In this document: positions 20,809 to 29,658 of the stretch, piece after piece
How positions within the stretch are numbered: position 1 is the stretch's first letter
Layout of the letters: every line of letters starts with the position of its first letter
Assembly (NCBI GenBank): GCA_040902895.1
Contig: JBBDWL010000076.1
Coordinates: forward strand, 1-64,000
Direction: 5' to 3'
Length of the DNA: 64,000 bases
Origin: JALYRV01 sp040902895
GTDB taxonomy: Bacteria > Acidobacteriota > Vicinamibacteria > Vicinamibacterales > SCN-69-37
Made by a program: the position numbers and the translations under genes
The notes under the pieces: model-generated
The model's database searches: none
What the model was told of the DNA's origin: nothing
Seen by the model: the letters and a program-made list of their open reading frames with translations, nothing else

Positions 20809-20829
20809 AGTCTTATAGCCTGTAAGACT
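20809..20829. promoter_or_regulatory. Palindromic operator upstream of PadR gene
   Basis: AGTCTTA, seven bases, TAAGACT: a perfect 7-bp inverted repeat ending six bases before the PadR ATG. On the gene's strand it contains TATAAG, a possible -10 box. Position and symmetry fit autorepression by the dimeric PadR protein; binding is inferred. Confidence 0.6.
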
Positions 20830-20849
20830 GATGCCGTCAAGCCGTAGCT

Positions 20850-23528
20850 TTATTCATTGCGCAGCGCGATCACGGGGTCGACGCGCAGCGCGCGCCATAC
20901 GGGCGCGGCCATCGCCAATGCCGCGGTCAGCGCGACGAGCGACGCGACACCCGCAAACGTCATCGGATCGAAGGGCTCGACGCCGAACAGCATCGTCGAG
21001 ATCAGGCGCGCGCCGAGCGCGGCAAAGGCAAGACCCGCCACCACGCCGGCGCCGATCACCCGCGCGCCCGCGCCCGCGACGAGGCGCAGGACGTCGGCGG
21101 TGCCGGCGCCGAGCGCGCGCCGCACGCCGATCTCGCGCGCGCTCTGCTGCACGGAGTAGAGCAAGACGCCGAACACGCCGACCATCGCCAGCACGAGGGC
21201 GAGGCTCGCGAACGCCGTCACGAGCGCGGCGCGGAAGCGATGCCGCGACGTCGCGTCCAGCATGACGTCGTCCAGCGTCTGCAGGTCGCGGACGCTGGTC
21301 TGCTGCGTCGTATCGGCGCGCGTAATCGCGGCGCGCACGGCCGGGCTCAGGGCATTGACGTCGCCTGACGCTCCGCGCACGAACAGGAATACGTCGCCGA
21401 TCGTGTTCTGAAGGAGCGGGACGTACACCTGCATCAGATCGTGCGCTTCGTCCGGCCGGCCCTTGACCTGTGTCACAACGCCGACGACCTCGCATTCGGA
21501 GCCGGGATCGGTCGTGGACGACTGCGACCGCAGGGTGAGCCGCGCGCCGATGGGCGATCGTTCGCGCAGGTGACGCTGCGCGAACGCTTCGTTGACCATG
21601 CAGACCCGCTGGCCGTCCGCCGTATCGCGGCCGTCGAACCCGCGTCCCGCGACGATCGGCAGATCAAGGGCGCTGAAGTATGTCGCACTGACGATCTGGA
21701 AGTCGGCCGTCGGACGATCGGCGGGCGCCATGTTCGCGCCAGCGACCTCCGCAGAAACGTCGCCCAGGTACGATTCGCCCAGCGGAATCGTCGTCCCCCA
21801 CGCCACGTCGCGCACACCGGGCAGGGCCCTGATGTTGCGCTCGACCTCGTTATAGAACGCCATCAAAGACGGCGAACCCGGCGGATCCACCATCATCGTG
21901 AGCACACGATCTGCGCGGTAGCCGCGATCGACGCGCCCGACGGCGACGAGCGTGCGAACGAGCAGGCCCGCGCCGACGAGGACGATGACGGCTGTGGCGA
22001 TCTGCCCAGCCACGAGCCACTGCCGCGTGCGCAGGCCGCCGCCGGTGACACGCGTGCTCGTGAGCTGCGAGGGCGCCGGCGACGCGCCGTGCCACGCGGG
22101 TACCAGTCCGAACAGCACGCCGGCGACGAGCGCCGTGACGGCGCAGAAGGCGGCGACGCGCAGGTCGAGCGTGGGCGTCACCGTGGCCGGCAACAGGCCA
22201 TCGGGAATCAGCGCAGGCGCGGCGCGGAGCACGAGCGCGGCGATGGCCAGTCCGATCGCGCCGCCGCCGATGGCAAGCATCAGACTTTCCGTCAGCACCA
22301 GCGCGGTCAGCCGCCGGCGATCCGCGCCGAGCGCGGTTCGCAGCGCGAGCTCGCGGCGGCGCGCCAGCGTACGCGTGAGCAACAGGCTGGCCACGTTCGC
22401 GCAGCAGATGAACAGGACGACGCCGACGACGCCGAGAAACAGGGTCGAGGTGTGACGCAGATCGCCGCCGATGATCGTGTCGCGCAGCGGCACGAGGTTA
22501 ACGCCGCGGCCCGTGTTCGTCGCGGGAAACTCGCGCGCGAGATCGGCGGCCACGCGATCGATGTCGGCGCGCGCTTCCTCGAGCGTCACGCCGGGCTTCA
22601 GGCGGCCGATCGCCCGCAGCGAATACTGGCGGCGCGCGGCGGGCGGCAGGTTCTCCACGTTGCGAAGTGCCCACATGCTGGTGCGTCCGAGAATCTGCGC
22701 CTCGTCCGGCACGACGCCGGCGACCACGTATGGATCGCCGTCGAGGCGCAGCGACGTGCCGATGATGCCGGGATCGGCATTGAAGCGCGATCGCCAGAAG
22801 CTTTCGGCGAGCACGACGCGCTCGATGCGATCGAGATCGTCGGAGCGCTGGAACGTGCGGCCGGCGACGGAGGTTACGCCAAGCGCGTCAAAGACGCCGT
22901 GGCTCACCCACTGTCGTGGGATCGTCTCGGTGCTGCCGTCGGCGTTGGCCAGCACCATGCTCGCGACGTTCGGCGCGGTGCCGCCGATAGCCACGAACGA
23001 TTGACTTCGCGTGCTCCAGTCCGTCATGTTCACCGGCGACACCCACGCCTCGGGCGTCGCCGGCGTCCGCTCGGATATGGCGACGAGCTGGCCGGCGTCG
23101 GGAAACGGCAGCGGCCGCAGCAGCGTGGCGTCGACCAGCGCGAAGATTGCGCTGTTGGCGCCGATGCCGAGCGCCAGCGTCAGCATGGTCACGGCCGCGA
23201 ACGCCGGTTGTCTGCGAAGCGAGCGCGCCGCGTAACGGATGTCCTGCAGCAGCGCGGCGAGCAACGACTGGCCAGGCGCGGCCGGCGGAGGATGCGACGG
23301 CTCCGACGCGAGCCGCAGCGGGGCGATGTATTTCGCGAGGACGTCGCCGGCCTGGAAGTCGGCGAGCGCGAGGCGCTCCGCCTCCGCCGGCTCGGCCCCG
23401 CCGGCGATCAGGTCCCGATAGTGATCGTCGAGATGCTGCGCGAGCTCGTCGACGATGGCGGCCTCACGCGCGGGTGGCAGCTGCAGGCCCGCGAGGCGGC
23501 GGCGCAGGTCCGGTTTCCAATCAGGCAT
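20850..23528 (-). CDS. ADOP-type ABC transporter permease (MacB/FtsX family), second copy
   Basis: An 892-residue permease with the ADOP prefix domain (LRRRLAGLQLPPAREAAIVDELAQHLDDHYRDLIAGG, residues about 8-45), TM1 at FAAVTMLTLALGIGANSAIFALV, a periplasmic MacB_PCD domain, three TMs at about 365-480, a second periplasmic domain, and final TMs with YSVQQSAREIGVRRALGAG. Same architecture as its neighbour at 17818 but clearly diverged, so not a recent duplicate. No ATPase is encoded nearby. Its start overlaps the stop of the PadR gene by eight bases. Confidence 0.88.
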   Translation of the reverse strand: MPDWKPDLRRRLAGLQLPPAREAAIVDELAQHLDDHYRDLIAGGAEPAEAERLALADFQAGDVLAKYIAPLRLASEPSHPPPAAPGQSLLAALLQDIRYAARSLRRQPAFAAVTMLTLALGIGANSAIFALVDATLLRPLPFPDAGQLVAISERTPATPEAWVSPVNMTDWSTRSQSFVAIGGTAPNVASMVLANADGSTETIPRQWVSHGVFDALGVTSVAGRTFQRSDDLDRIERVVLAESFWRSRFNADPGIIGTSLRLDGDPYVVAGVVPDEAQILGRTSMWALRNVENLPPAARRQYSLRAIGRLKPGVTLEEARADIDRVAADLAREFPATNTGRGVNLVPLRDTIIGGDLRHTSTLFLGVVGVVLFICCANVASLLLTRTLARRRELALRTALGADRRRLTALVLTESLMLAIGGGAIGLAIAALVLRAAPALIPDGLLPATVTPTLDLRVAAFCAVTALVAGVLFGLVPAWHGASPAPSQLTSTRVTGGGLRTRQWLVAGQIATAVIVLVGAGLLVRTLVAVGRVDRGYRADRVLTMMVDPPGSPSLMAFYNEVERNIRALPGVRDVAWGTTIPLGESYLGDVSAEVAGANMAPADRPTADFQIVSATYFSALDLPIVAGRGFDGRDTADGQRVCMVNEAFAQRHLRERSPIGARLTLRSQSSTTDPGSECEVVGVVTQVKGRPDEAHDLMQVYVPLLQNTIGDVFLFVRGASGDVNALSPAVRAAITRADTTQQTSVRDLQTLDDVMLDATSRHRFRAALVTAFASLALVLAMVGVFGVLLYSVQQSAREIGVRRALGAGTADVLRLVAGAGARVIGAGVVAGLAFAALGARLISTMLFGVEPFDPMTFAGVASLVALTAALAMAAPVWRALRVDPVIALRNE

Positions 23529-23874
23529 TCTCGTCTCCGGTAACGGCGCGGACGGCGTCGACGAAGGCCCTCCAGGCCTTCCGCTGGGCCGCGAGGACCT
23601 TGCGCCCTTCGGCGGTGACCTTATAGAAGCGGCGGCGGCGCGCTCCGGCGCGCTCGACCCACGTGCCCTTGATCCAGCCGCGCTCCTCGAGGCGGTACAA
23701 CAGCGGATACAGCGAGTCGATGTGGAAGGACAGCCGTCCGTTGGACCGCGCGCGAATCAGCTTGCTCAACTCGTAGCCATGACGCGGGCGCGCGTCGAGG
23801 AGCGAGAGAATCAGCAGCTCTGCCGATCCGCGCTTCAACTCGCGATCCAGCGTGCGGGTATTGATGGCTGTCAT
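23521..23874 (-). CDS. PadR-family transcriptional regulator
   Basis: A 117-residue PadR winged-helix protein: LKRGSAELLILSLLDARPRHGYELSKLIRARSNGRLSFHIDSLYPLLYRLEERGWIKGTW, then the wing RRRRFYKVTAEGRKVLAAQ. It overlaps the downstream permease gene, so both are expressed together. The operator-like repeats at 23872-23901 include its own start codon, suggesting tight autorepression. Confidence 0.93.
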   Translation of the reverse strand: MTAINTRTLDRELKRGSAELLILSLLDARPRHGYELSKLIRARSNGRLSFHIDSLYPLLYRLEERGWIKGTWVERAGARRRRFYKVTAEGRKVLAAQRKAWRAFVDAVRAVTGDENA

Positions 23875-23901
23875 GAACAGATACCTGCCATGAGCAGATA
23901 T
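23872..23901. promoter_or_regulatory. Repeat operator overlapping the PadR start codon
   Basis: CATGAACAGATA (23872-23883) and CATGAGCAGATA (23889-23900) are direct repeats 17 bp apart. The same segment holds an inverted repeat, ATACCTGC-CATGA-GCAGATAT (7 of 8 positions pair). The first repeat contains the ATG of the PadR gene. This is a candidate PadR-binding site; binding is inferred. Confidence 0.6.
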
Positions 23902-23952
23902 TACGCAGACATGCGGTGCGACGTCAACGGATCAGGGAGTCCCGCGGCGGGA

Positions 23953-25092
23953 TTACCGGTTTTCCAGCGGCACAAACTGCTGCGGATACGGCGGGCCGAT
24001 GTATTCGGCGCGCGGCCGAATCAGCCGGTTGTTCGCGTACTGCTCGAGCACGTGCGCGCTCCAGCCCGAGATGCGGCTGACGGCGAAGATGGGCGTGAAC
24101 AGATCGATCGCAATGCCGAGCATGTGATAGGTCGAGGCCGAATAGAAGTCGACGTTCGGATAGAGCCTCTTCTCGCCCGTCACCGCGCGCTCGATGCGCT
24201 GCGACATCTCGTACCAGCGCGGGTTGCCCGCCTTCTCGCCGATCTCCTTTGACATGCGGCGCAGGTGCGTCGCGCGTGGATCCTCGGTGCGGTACACGCG
24301 GTGGCCGAAGCCGGGAATCTTCTCCTTGCGCGCGAGCTTCTGGCGCACGTAGTCGTCGATGCGCTCCGGCGTCGCGTCTTCGCCGATCTCGATGAGCATC
24401 CGCATCACGTCGGCGTTCGCGCCGCCGTGCAGCGGGCCCTTCAGCGCGCCAATCGCGCCCGTGATGGCCGAGTGCATGTCGGTGAGCGTTGCCGCGGCCA
24501 CGCGCGCGGCGAATGTCGATGCGTTCAGCTCATGATCGGCGTGCAGAATCAGCGCGATGTCGAACGCACGCGACGACAGCGCGGATGGCCGGTTGCCCGT
24601 CAGCATGTAGAGAAAATTCGCGGCATGCGAGAGCGCGGGATCGGCCTGAATCGGGCCGCCGCCGGCCGCCATCCGGCCCCACGTGGCCACGAGCGCGGCA
24701 AGCTGGCCGGTCAGCCGCACCGCCTTGCGATAGCTGGCCTGCGGCGAGCGATCGTCGGCATCGGCGTCGTAGTGTCCGAGCGCCGAGGTGAGCGTGCGCA
24801 GCGCGTCCATGCCGTCGGTGGGCGGCAGCTGGCGCATCAGGCGGATGATCGGCTCGGGAAGCGTTCTGGCGTTGGCGAGCTCGGTCGAAAGATCCCCAAG
24901 CTCCGCGCGGTTCGGCAGGCGTCCGTGCCAGAGCAGGTAGCAGGTCTCCTCGAACGTTGCGTGCGTTGCGAGGTCGTGAATGTCGAAGCCCTGATACGAC
25001 AGGACGCCTTTGTCGCCGTCCAGGTAACAAATCGCCGACTGCCCGGCGATGACTTCTTCCAGCCCCGCCTTCGATTTCGCCTCGGTGGACAT
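23953..25092 (-). CDS. gltA: Citrate synthase (short, CitZ-type)
   Basis: Condenses oxaloacetate and acetyl-CoA at the entry of the TCA cycle. 379 residues, the length of the Gram-positive/archaeal-type short form. Active-site segments: HADHELNASTFAARV (His), GPLHGGANADVMRML (His) and GFGHRVYRTEDPRATHL, and NVDFYSASTYHMLGI (Asp). A 2-methylcitrate synthase cannot be excluded by motif alone, but no prp genes are nearby. A TTG codon precedes the ATG at 25092; the ATG is preferred. Confidence 0.92.
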   Translation of the reverse strand: MSTEAKSKAGLEEVIAGQSAICYLDGDKGVLSYQGFDIHDLATHATFEETCYLLWHGRLPNRAELGDLSTELANARTLPEPIIRLMRQLPPTDGMDALRTLTSALGHYDADADDRSPQASYRKAVRLTGQLAALVATWGRMAAGGGPIQADPALSHAANFLYMLTGNRPSALSSRAFDIALILHADHELNASTFAARVAAATLTDMHSAITGAIGALKGPLHGGANADVMRMLIEIGEDATPERIDDYVRQKLARKEKIPGFGHRVYRTEDPRATHLRRMSKEIGEKAGNPRWYEMSQRIERAVTGEKRLYPNVDFYSASTYHMLGIAIDLFTPIFAVSRISGWSAHVLEQYANNRLIRPRAEYIGPPYPQQFVPLENR

Positions 25093-25288
25093 CAAGACAT
25101 TATCGCGTACGGTCTACACCACTCGCCATGCCGGCGCTCGCTCCGGTGTCCTCGGGGCTCGCTTATGCCCGCGGACGCATCTCCGTCGCGCGGTCTCGAT
25201 GCTCGGCGTGATCCTGCCTGCGCGCGAACAAGACATGCCCGCTCGACGGAGACGCGTCCACAGGCACGCTCGCGCGTGACCCGACTCG

Positions 25289-25702
25289 CTACCGGCGATA
25301 AATCAGGCCGACGACCATGCCAAGCGCGGCGAATTGAATCACCGTCGCGGCGGCCGTCGATGTCAGATACTGCAGCGGCAAAGGAAATGTCACGTAGTTC
25401 CACGTGAGGCCGAACGCGACGAGCATAATCCCCACGAGGACGCCGAACCGCAGGCCCTCCTGCAGGCCGGGTCCGCCTTCATATCCCTTGGCATAGCCAT
25501 AGGCAAACGCCAGCGCGCCGGGCAGCGCCAGCGCGAAACCGAGCGGCATCATCGCGTCGGCGTTCGTCGACGATCGCGCCACTCCGTCACGCTGCAGAGA
25601 AGCCCACAGCTCGGCCAGCATGACGCCGTGGATGAGAAATCCGAGCGCCAGATAGACGGCCCAGGCCGCCAGTGCGGCAAGGCCCACACGAAGAAAATTC
25701 AT
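25289..25702 (-). CDS. Small four-helix membrane protein, unknown function
   Basis: A 137-residue protein with four hydrophobic segments: VGLAALAAWAVYLALGFLIHGV, LGFALALPGALAFAYGYAKG, FGVLVGIMLVAFGLTWNYVTFP, and AATVIQFAALGMVVGLIYR. Resembles small DUF1761-like or unnamed inner-membrane proteins but I do not recognise the family with confidence. Divergent from the S9 peptidase gene. The 196 bases on its far side (25093-25288) hold the citrate synthase leader and no visible gene. Confidence 0.7.
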   Translation of the reverse strand: MNFLRVGLAALAAWAVYLALGFLIHGVMLAELWASLQRDGVARSSTNADAMMPLGFALALPGALAFAYGYAKGYEGGPGLQEGLRFGVLVGIMLVAFGLTWNYVTFPLPLQYLTSTAAATVIQFAALGMVVGLIYRR

Positions 25703-25749
25703 GGGAAACCCGCGCGGAATATATCATTGGCGCCTCGGGAGGAACCCTG

Positions 25750-28017
25750 ATGTTTGCAAGACTTCGTTCCCTGGCCGTTCGCAGGCCTGAAGGCCTGCGC
25801 TACCTCGCCGTCGCTCTGGTCGTCGCGTCGGCACCGCTGTCGGCCCAAAAATCATCGACAGTCGCGGACTACATCAGCCCCGCATATCCAGTGGCGCTGG
25901 TCGCCGCCAGCAAGGCGGACCGCATCGCGTGGATTGCCTATGACGAGGGCAAGCGCAACGTGTATTCGGCCGCCGCGCCGGCCTGGACGCCCGTGCGCCT
26001 GACGTCGTTCATGAAGGATGACGGCGTCGACCTCACTGACCTCCGCATCTCGGACGATGGCAGCGTGGTGACGTTCGTGCGCGGCCATGCGCTCAATCGC
26101 GCCGACTGGGTCGCGAATCCCTCCAGCGATCCGGCCGGCGCCGAGCGCGCCGTCTGGGCGGCGCGCACCACCGGCGGCGCCACGGCGTGGCGGCTCGTCG
26201 CGATCGAACGCGGCAGCCCGCAGCTCGCGCCCGACGGCAGCGCCATCCTCTATGTGAAGAACAATCAGATCTATCGCGCGCCGGTGTCGAAGGCGCCTCG
26301 CACCACGCCGGCCGATCGCGGCGAACGGCCGTACATCACCGTGTGGGGCAGCAACAGCAACCCGGTGTGGTCGCCCGACAGCCGCCGGTTCGCCTTCGTC
26401 AGTGATCGCGTCGATCACGGGTACATCGGCGTCTACGACATCGCGAAGAACAAGATCACGTATCTCGCGCCGAATGTGGATCGCGACACGAGTCCGGTGT
26501 GGTCGCCCGACGGACGGCGCGTGGCCTTCCTGCGGCGTCCGGGTCTGCCCTTCGGGCAGCAGGGACAGGCCGGCGTTGGCGGCATCGGCAATCCGCCCGG
26601 TCCCGCAGCCGGGCGCCAGGGACGTGGCGGTCGTGGGCAGACTGGTGGCGCCCAGCAACCCGGCTCCAACGTGCCGGGCCTGACACGCGCGATGTTCCGC
26701 GGCGGCTACACGCTCTCGTTCTGGGTCGCCGATGCCACAACCGGCGAAGGGCACGAGTTCTGGCACAACGCCCCCAACGACCGCGTGTTCGGCAGCGTCA
26801 ACAACTTCACGTGGGCGGGCGACCGCGTCGTGTTCTCGGCGGTCCGTCCCGACGACGAGTGGGACCGTTTCTTCTCCCTTCCGGTTACGCCTGCGGTATC
26901 GACGGCGCCGCCCGTGCTGCTGACGACGACCGACGGGCTCATCGAGGATGCGACGTCGTGGAAGATTTCAGCGGACGGCCGCACGTTCTTCTACACGTCG
27001 AACGCCGGCGACATCGATCGCCGGGACATCTGGGCGGTGCCGGTTTCGGGCGGCACGCCGCGGCTGGTCTCGAAGGGCGATGGCATCGAGACGATGCCGG
27101 TTCCGATCGCGTCGGGAAGGCACCTCGCGATTTTCTATGCAGATGCGAAGCAGCCGCAGACGGTTGCGCTCCTGCCTGCCGAAGGCGGCGACGAGAGACT
27201 GCTCTTCCCCCATCCGCTCCCTGCCCGCTTCCCCAGGGACGCGCACGTCGTCCCCACCGCGGTCACGCTCGAGGCGGCCGATGGCTTCGAGTTCTATAAC
27301 CAGCTGTTCCTGCCGAAGGATCTGAAGCCCGGAGACAGGCGGCCGGCGGTGATCTTCGTACATGGCGGTCCGGTGCGGCAGATGCTGCTCGGCTATCACT
27401 ACCGGCACTTCTACCACATGGCCTACGGCTTCGATCAGTACCTGGTGGACCAGGGCTACATCGTGCTGTCGGTGAACTTTCGCAGCGGTGTCGGGTATGG
27501 ACGATCGTTTCGTGGCGCGCCCAATCGCGGCCGGGAGGGCAACTCGGAGTACGGCGACGTGCTTGCGGCCGGCAAGTATCTGCAGGGGCGTCCCGACGTC
27601 GACAAGGATCGCATTGGCATCTGGGGACTCTCGTACGGCGGCGTGCTCACGGCGCAGGCGCTGGCGCGCAACTCCGACATCTTCAAAGTCGGCGTCGATC
27701 TGGCCGGCGTGCATCTCTGGGGCAACTCGCTGAATCCCGACGATGTCTCGTACAAGTCATCGGTGGTGGGCGCGATCGACGGCTGGAAGTCGCCGGTGCT
27801 GCTGCTGCACGGCGACGACGACCGCAATGTCGCGTTCCAGCAGACGACCGGCCTGGTGCAGCTGCTTCGCGCACGCGACGTGCACTACGAGCTGATCGTC
27901 TTTCCCGACGACGTGCACGACTCGCTGATCCACAGCCGGTGGGTGTACACGTTCGAACGATCGGCCGAGTTTCTCGACAGGTATCTGAAGCCGAGGGCGG
28001 GGACCGGACAACAGTAA
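25750..28017 (+). CDS. Secreted S9 family (prolyl oligopeptidase-like) serine peptidase
   Basis: A 755-residue exported peptidase. Signal peptide LRYLAVALVVASAPLSAQ is followed by a WD40-like beta-propeller (PD40 repeats such as GSNSNPVWSPDSRRFAFVSD and DTSPVWSPDGRRVAFL) and a C-terminal alpha/beta-hydrolase. Catalytic triad candidates: Ser in GIWGLSYGGVLT, Asp in LHGDDDRNVAF, His in DDVHDSL. A Gly/Gln/Pro-rich insertion (about 275-310) interrupts the propeller and is typical of Acidobacteriota homologues. Dipeptidyl- or acylaminoacyl-peptidase activity cannot be distinguished. Strong GGAGG site before the ATG at 25750. Confidence 0.9.
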   Translation: MFARLRSLAVRRPEGLRYLAVALVVASAPLSAQKSSTVADYISPAYPVALVAASKADRIAWIAYDEGKRNVYSAAAPAWTPVRLTSFMKDDGVDLTDLRISDDGSVVTFVRGHALNRADWVANPSSDPAGAERAVWAARTTGGATAWRLVAIERGSPQLAPDGSAILYVKNNQIYRAPVSKAPRTTPADRGERPYITVWGSNSNPVWSPDSRRFAFVSDRVDHGYIGVYDIAKNKITYLAPNVDRDTSPVWSPDGRRVAFLRRPGLPFGQQGQAGVGGIGNPPGPAAGRQGRGGRGQTGGAQQPGSNVPGLTRAMFRGGYTLSFWVADATTGEGHEFWHNAPNDRVFGSVNNFTWAGDRVVFSAVRPDDEWDRFFSLPVTPAVSTAPPVLLTTTDGLIEDATSWKISADGRTFFYTSNAGDIDRRDIWAVPVSGGTPRLVSKGDGIETMPVPIASGRHLAIFYADAKQPQTVALLPAEGGDERLLFPHPLPARFPRDAHVVPTAVTLEAADGFEFYNQLFLPKDLKPGDRRPAVIFVHGGPVRQMLLGYHYRHFYHMAYGFDQYLVDQGYIVLSVNFRSGVGYGRSFRGAPNRGREGNSEYGDVLAAGKYLQGRPDVDKDRIGIWGLSYGGVLTAQALARNSDIFKVGVDLAGVHLWGNSLNPDDVSYKSSVVGAIDGWKSPVLLLHGDDDRNVAFQQTTGLVQLLRARDVHYELIVFPDDVHDSLIHSRWVYTFERSAEFLDRYLKPRAGTGQQ

Positions 28018-28084
28018 GTCGAGTCAGGGAAGTAAGTAGAGTGAGGGAAGTAAGACGAGTAAGGCAGTAAGGAGTAAGGGGTTA
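28018..28084. repeat. Degenerate GTAAG/GAGTAAGG short repeats
   Basis: Between two convergent genes, with units GGGAAGTAAGTAGAGTGA, GGGAAGTAAGACGAG, TAAGGCAGTAAGGAGTAAGG. About 8-16-base imperfect units with purine bias on the + strand. Probably an intergenic simple repeat; no hairpin terminator was seen. Confidence 0.55.
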
Positions 28085-29572
28085 CTACTTCGCCGTTTGC
28101 GGCGCGAGGATGTTTTCGCTGGCGAGCTGCTGGACGATTGACGTGCAGCCCATGTAGAGGAAGCCGCCCTGGAAGAGCATCAGGAACGGCAGCGTGGCAT
28201 AGATGCCGTTGGCCAGCGCATACAGAACGGTGCCGGTGAAATAGAGGCCCAGCGACACTTCGATGAGCGGCTGCACGAGCATCGAGGTGTGGTACCTCTT
28301 CGTCTGCCACTCGTCGCCGGTGCGCTCGATGCCGTACTTGGGCGTGCGGGTGAATTCCGTGTCTTTGCGGAAGAGCGCTTCGAGCACGGCGCGGCTGTTG
28401 TTGACGGCAAGGCCAATTCCCACCGACATCAGAATCGGCAGATAGCGCAGCCGCGACATCCAGTCGGGATAGAGCTCCCGCTGACACACCGTGTAGAAAT
28501 TGGCCACCGAGAACGTCGCCGCGGCAAACAGCGGCACGTCGACCAGCAGCATCTCGGTCCAGCCCATGCTGTAGCGCACGTACATCGCCGGGAACATCAG
28601 CGCCGACAGCGCGATCATCAGCAGATAGTTGAAGTTCGCCGTGAGATGGAAGAACGCCTCGGCCTTCACCTTGAACGGCAGATCCGACGCCAGGATCTGC
28701 GGCAGCACTTTGCGGCAGGTCTGAATGGAACCCTTGGCCCAGCGATGCTGCTGCGACTTGAAGGAATTCATCTCGACCGGAAGCTCCGCCGGCGAGACCA
28801 GATCGGGCAGGAAAACGAACTTCCATCCGCGCAGCTGCGCGCGGTACGACAAGTCGAGATCCTCGGTCAACGTGTCGTGCTGCCAGCCGCCCGCGTCCTC
28901 GATGACGGCGCGGCGCCAGATGCCGGCCGTGCCGTTGAAGTTGAAGAAGCAGCCGGCGCGGTTGCGGCCGCCGTGCTCGAGGACGAAGTGGCCATCGAGC
29001 AGGATCGACTGCAGCTTGGTCAGCAGCGAGAAGTCCTGGTTGATGTGGCCCCAGCGCGCCTGCACCATGCCGACCTTGCCGTCGCTGAAGTGCCCGAGCG
29101 TGCACGCAAGGAAATCGGCCGGCGGAATGAAGTCGGCATCGAAGATCGCCACGAACGGCGCATCGGTGTGCCGCAGCCCGTTCTCGAGCGCGCCCGCCTT
29201 GAACCCGCTGCGATTGGTGCGGTGGAGGTATTCGATGTTGATCCCGCGCGCGGCGTGGCGCCTCACGGCCAGTTCCGCGATCGCGCGCGTCTCGTCGGTC
29301 GAGTCGTCGAGCACCTGGATCTCGAGCAGATCGCGTGGATAATCCATCTCGACGCACGCGTCGATCAGGCGGTCGGCCACGTACATCTCGTTGTAGATCG
29401 GAAGCTGAATGCACACCTTCGGCAGATCGGCCGGCAGCGGCTGGGGACCCGGCACGCGGTCCCGGTGCTTCATGTATTGGTAGACGAGATAGTAGCGATG
29501 CCAGCCATAGACGGCCAGGATGCTCAGGATGAAGAAATAAAGAACGAGTATGCCTGTATCCAGTGGGCTCAT
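28085..29572 (-). CDS. GT2 family membrane glycosyltransferase (cellulose/mannan synthase-like)
   Basis: Processive polysaccharide synthase-like enzyme of 495 residues. One N-terminal TM (GILVLYFFILSILAVYGWHRYY), a cytoplasmic GT-A domain with LDDSTDETR (first Asp), IFDADFIPP (DxD), LTEDLDLSYR (TED) and SQQHRWAKG (QxxRW), then about four C-terminal TMs. This is the pattern of CslA-like/cellulose synthase enzymes, which use nucleotide sugars to build a beta-linked chain. The sugar is unknown and no BcsB-like partner is nearby, so a lipid-linked acceptor is also possible. The ATG at 29572 precedes the first TM; longer starts lack homology. Divergent from mutS2. Confidence 0.88.
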   Translation of the reverse strand: MSPLDTGILVLYFFILSILAVYGWHRYYLVYQYMKHRDRVPGPQPLPADLPKVCIQLPIYNEMYVADRLIDACVEMDYPRDLLEIQVLDDSTDETRAIAELAVRRHAARGINIEYLHRTNRSGFKAGALENGLRHTDAPFVAIFDADFIPPADFLACTLGHFSDGKVGMVQARWGHINQDFSLLTKLQSILLDGHFVLEHGGRNRAGCFFNFNGTAGIWRRAVIEDAGGWQHDTLTEDLDLSYRAQLRGWKFVFLPDLVSPAELPVEMNSFKSQQHRWAKGSIQTCRKVLPQILASDLPFKVKAEAFFHLTANFNYLLMIALSALMFPAMYVRYSMGWTEMLLVDVPLFAAATFSVANFYTVCQRELYPDWMSRLRYLPILMSVGIGLAVNNSRAVLEALFRKDTEFTRTPKYGIERTGDEWQTKRYHTSMLVQPLIEVSLGLYFTGTVLYALANGIYATLPFLMLFQGGFLYMGCTSIVQQLASENILAPQTAK

Positions 29573-29658
29573 ATGACGAGGCGTCCGGCCGCCTGTATGA
29601 CTCCGCGGCAGCTTCTTGCCGCGCAAAACAATAGATTCTAGCCTACGATCAAGGGTTC

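Noticed and set aside
21441..23543. A 700-codon plus-strand frame opposite the second ADOP permease
   Set aside because: Low-complexity Arg/Ala/Asp-rich product, no motif, no ribosome site; a shadow of the permease gene.
28018..28084. CRISPR-like array
   Set aside because: Units are short, imperfect and not separated by unique spacers.
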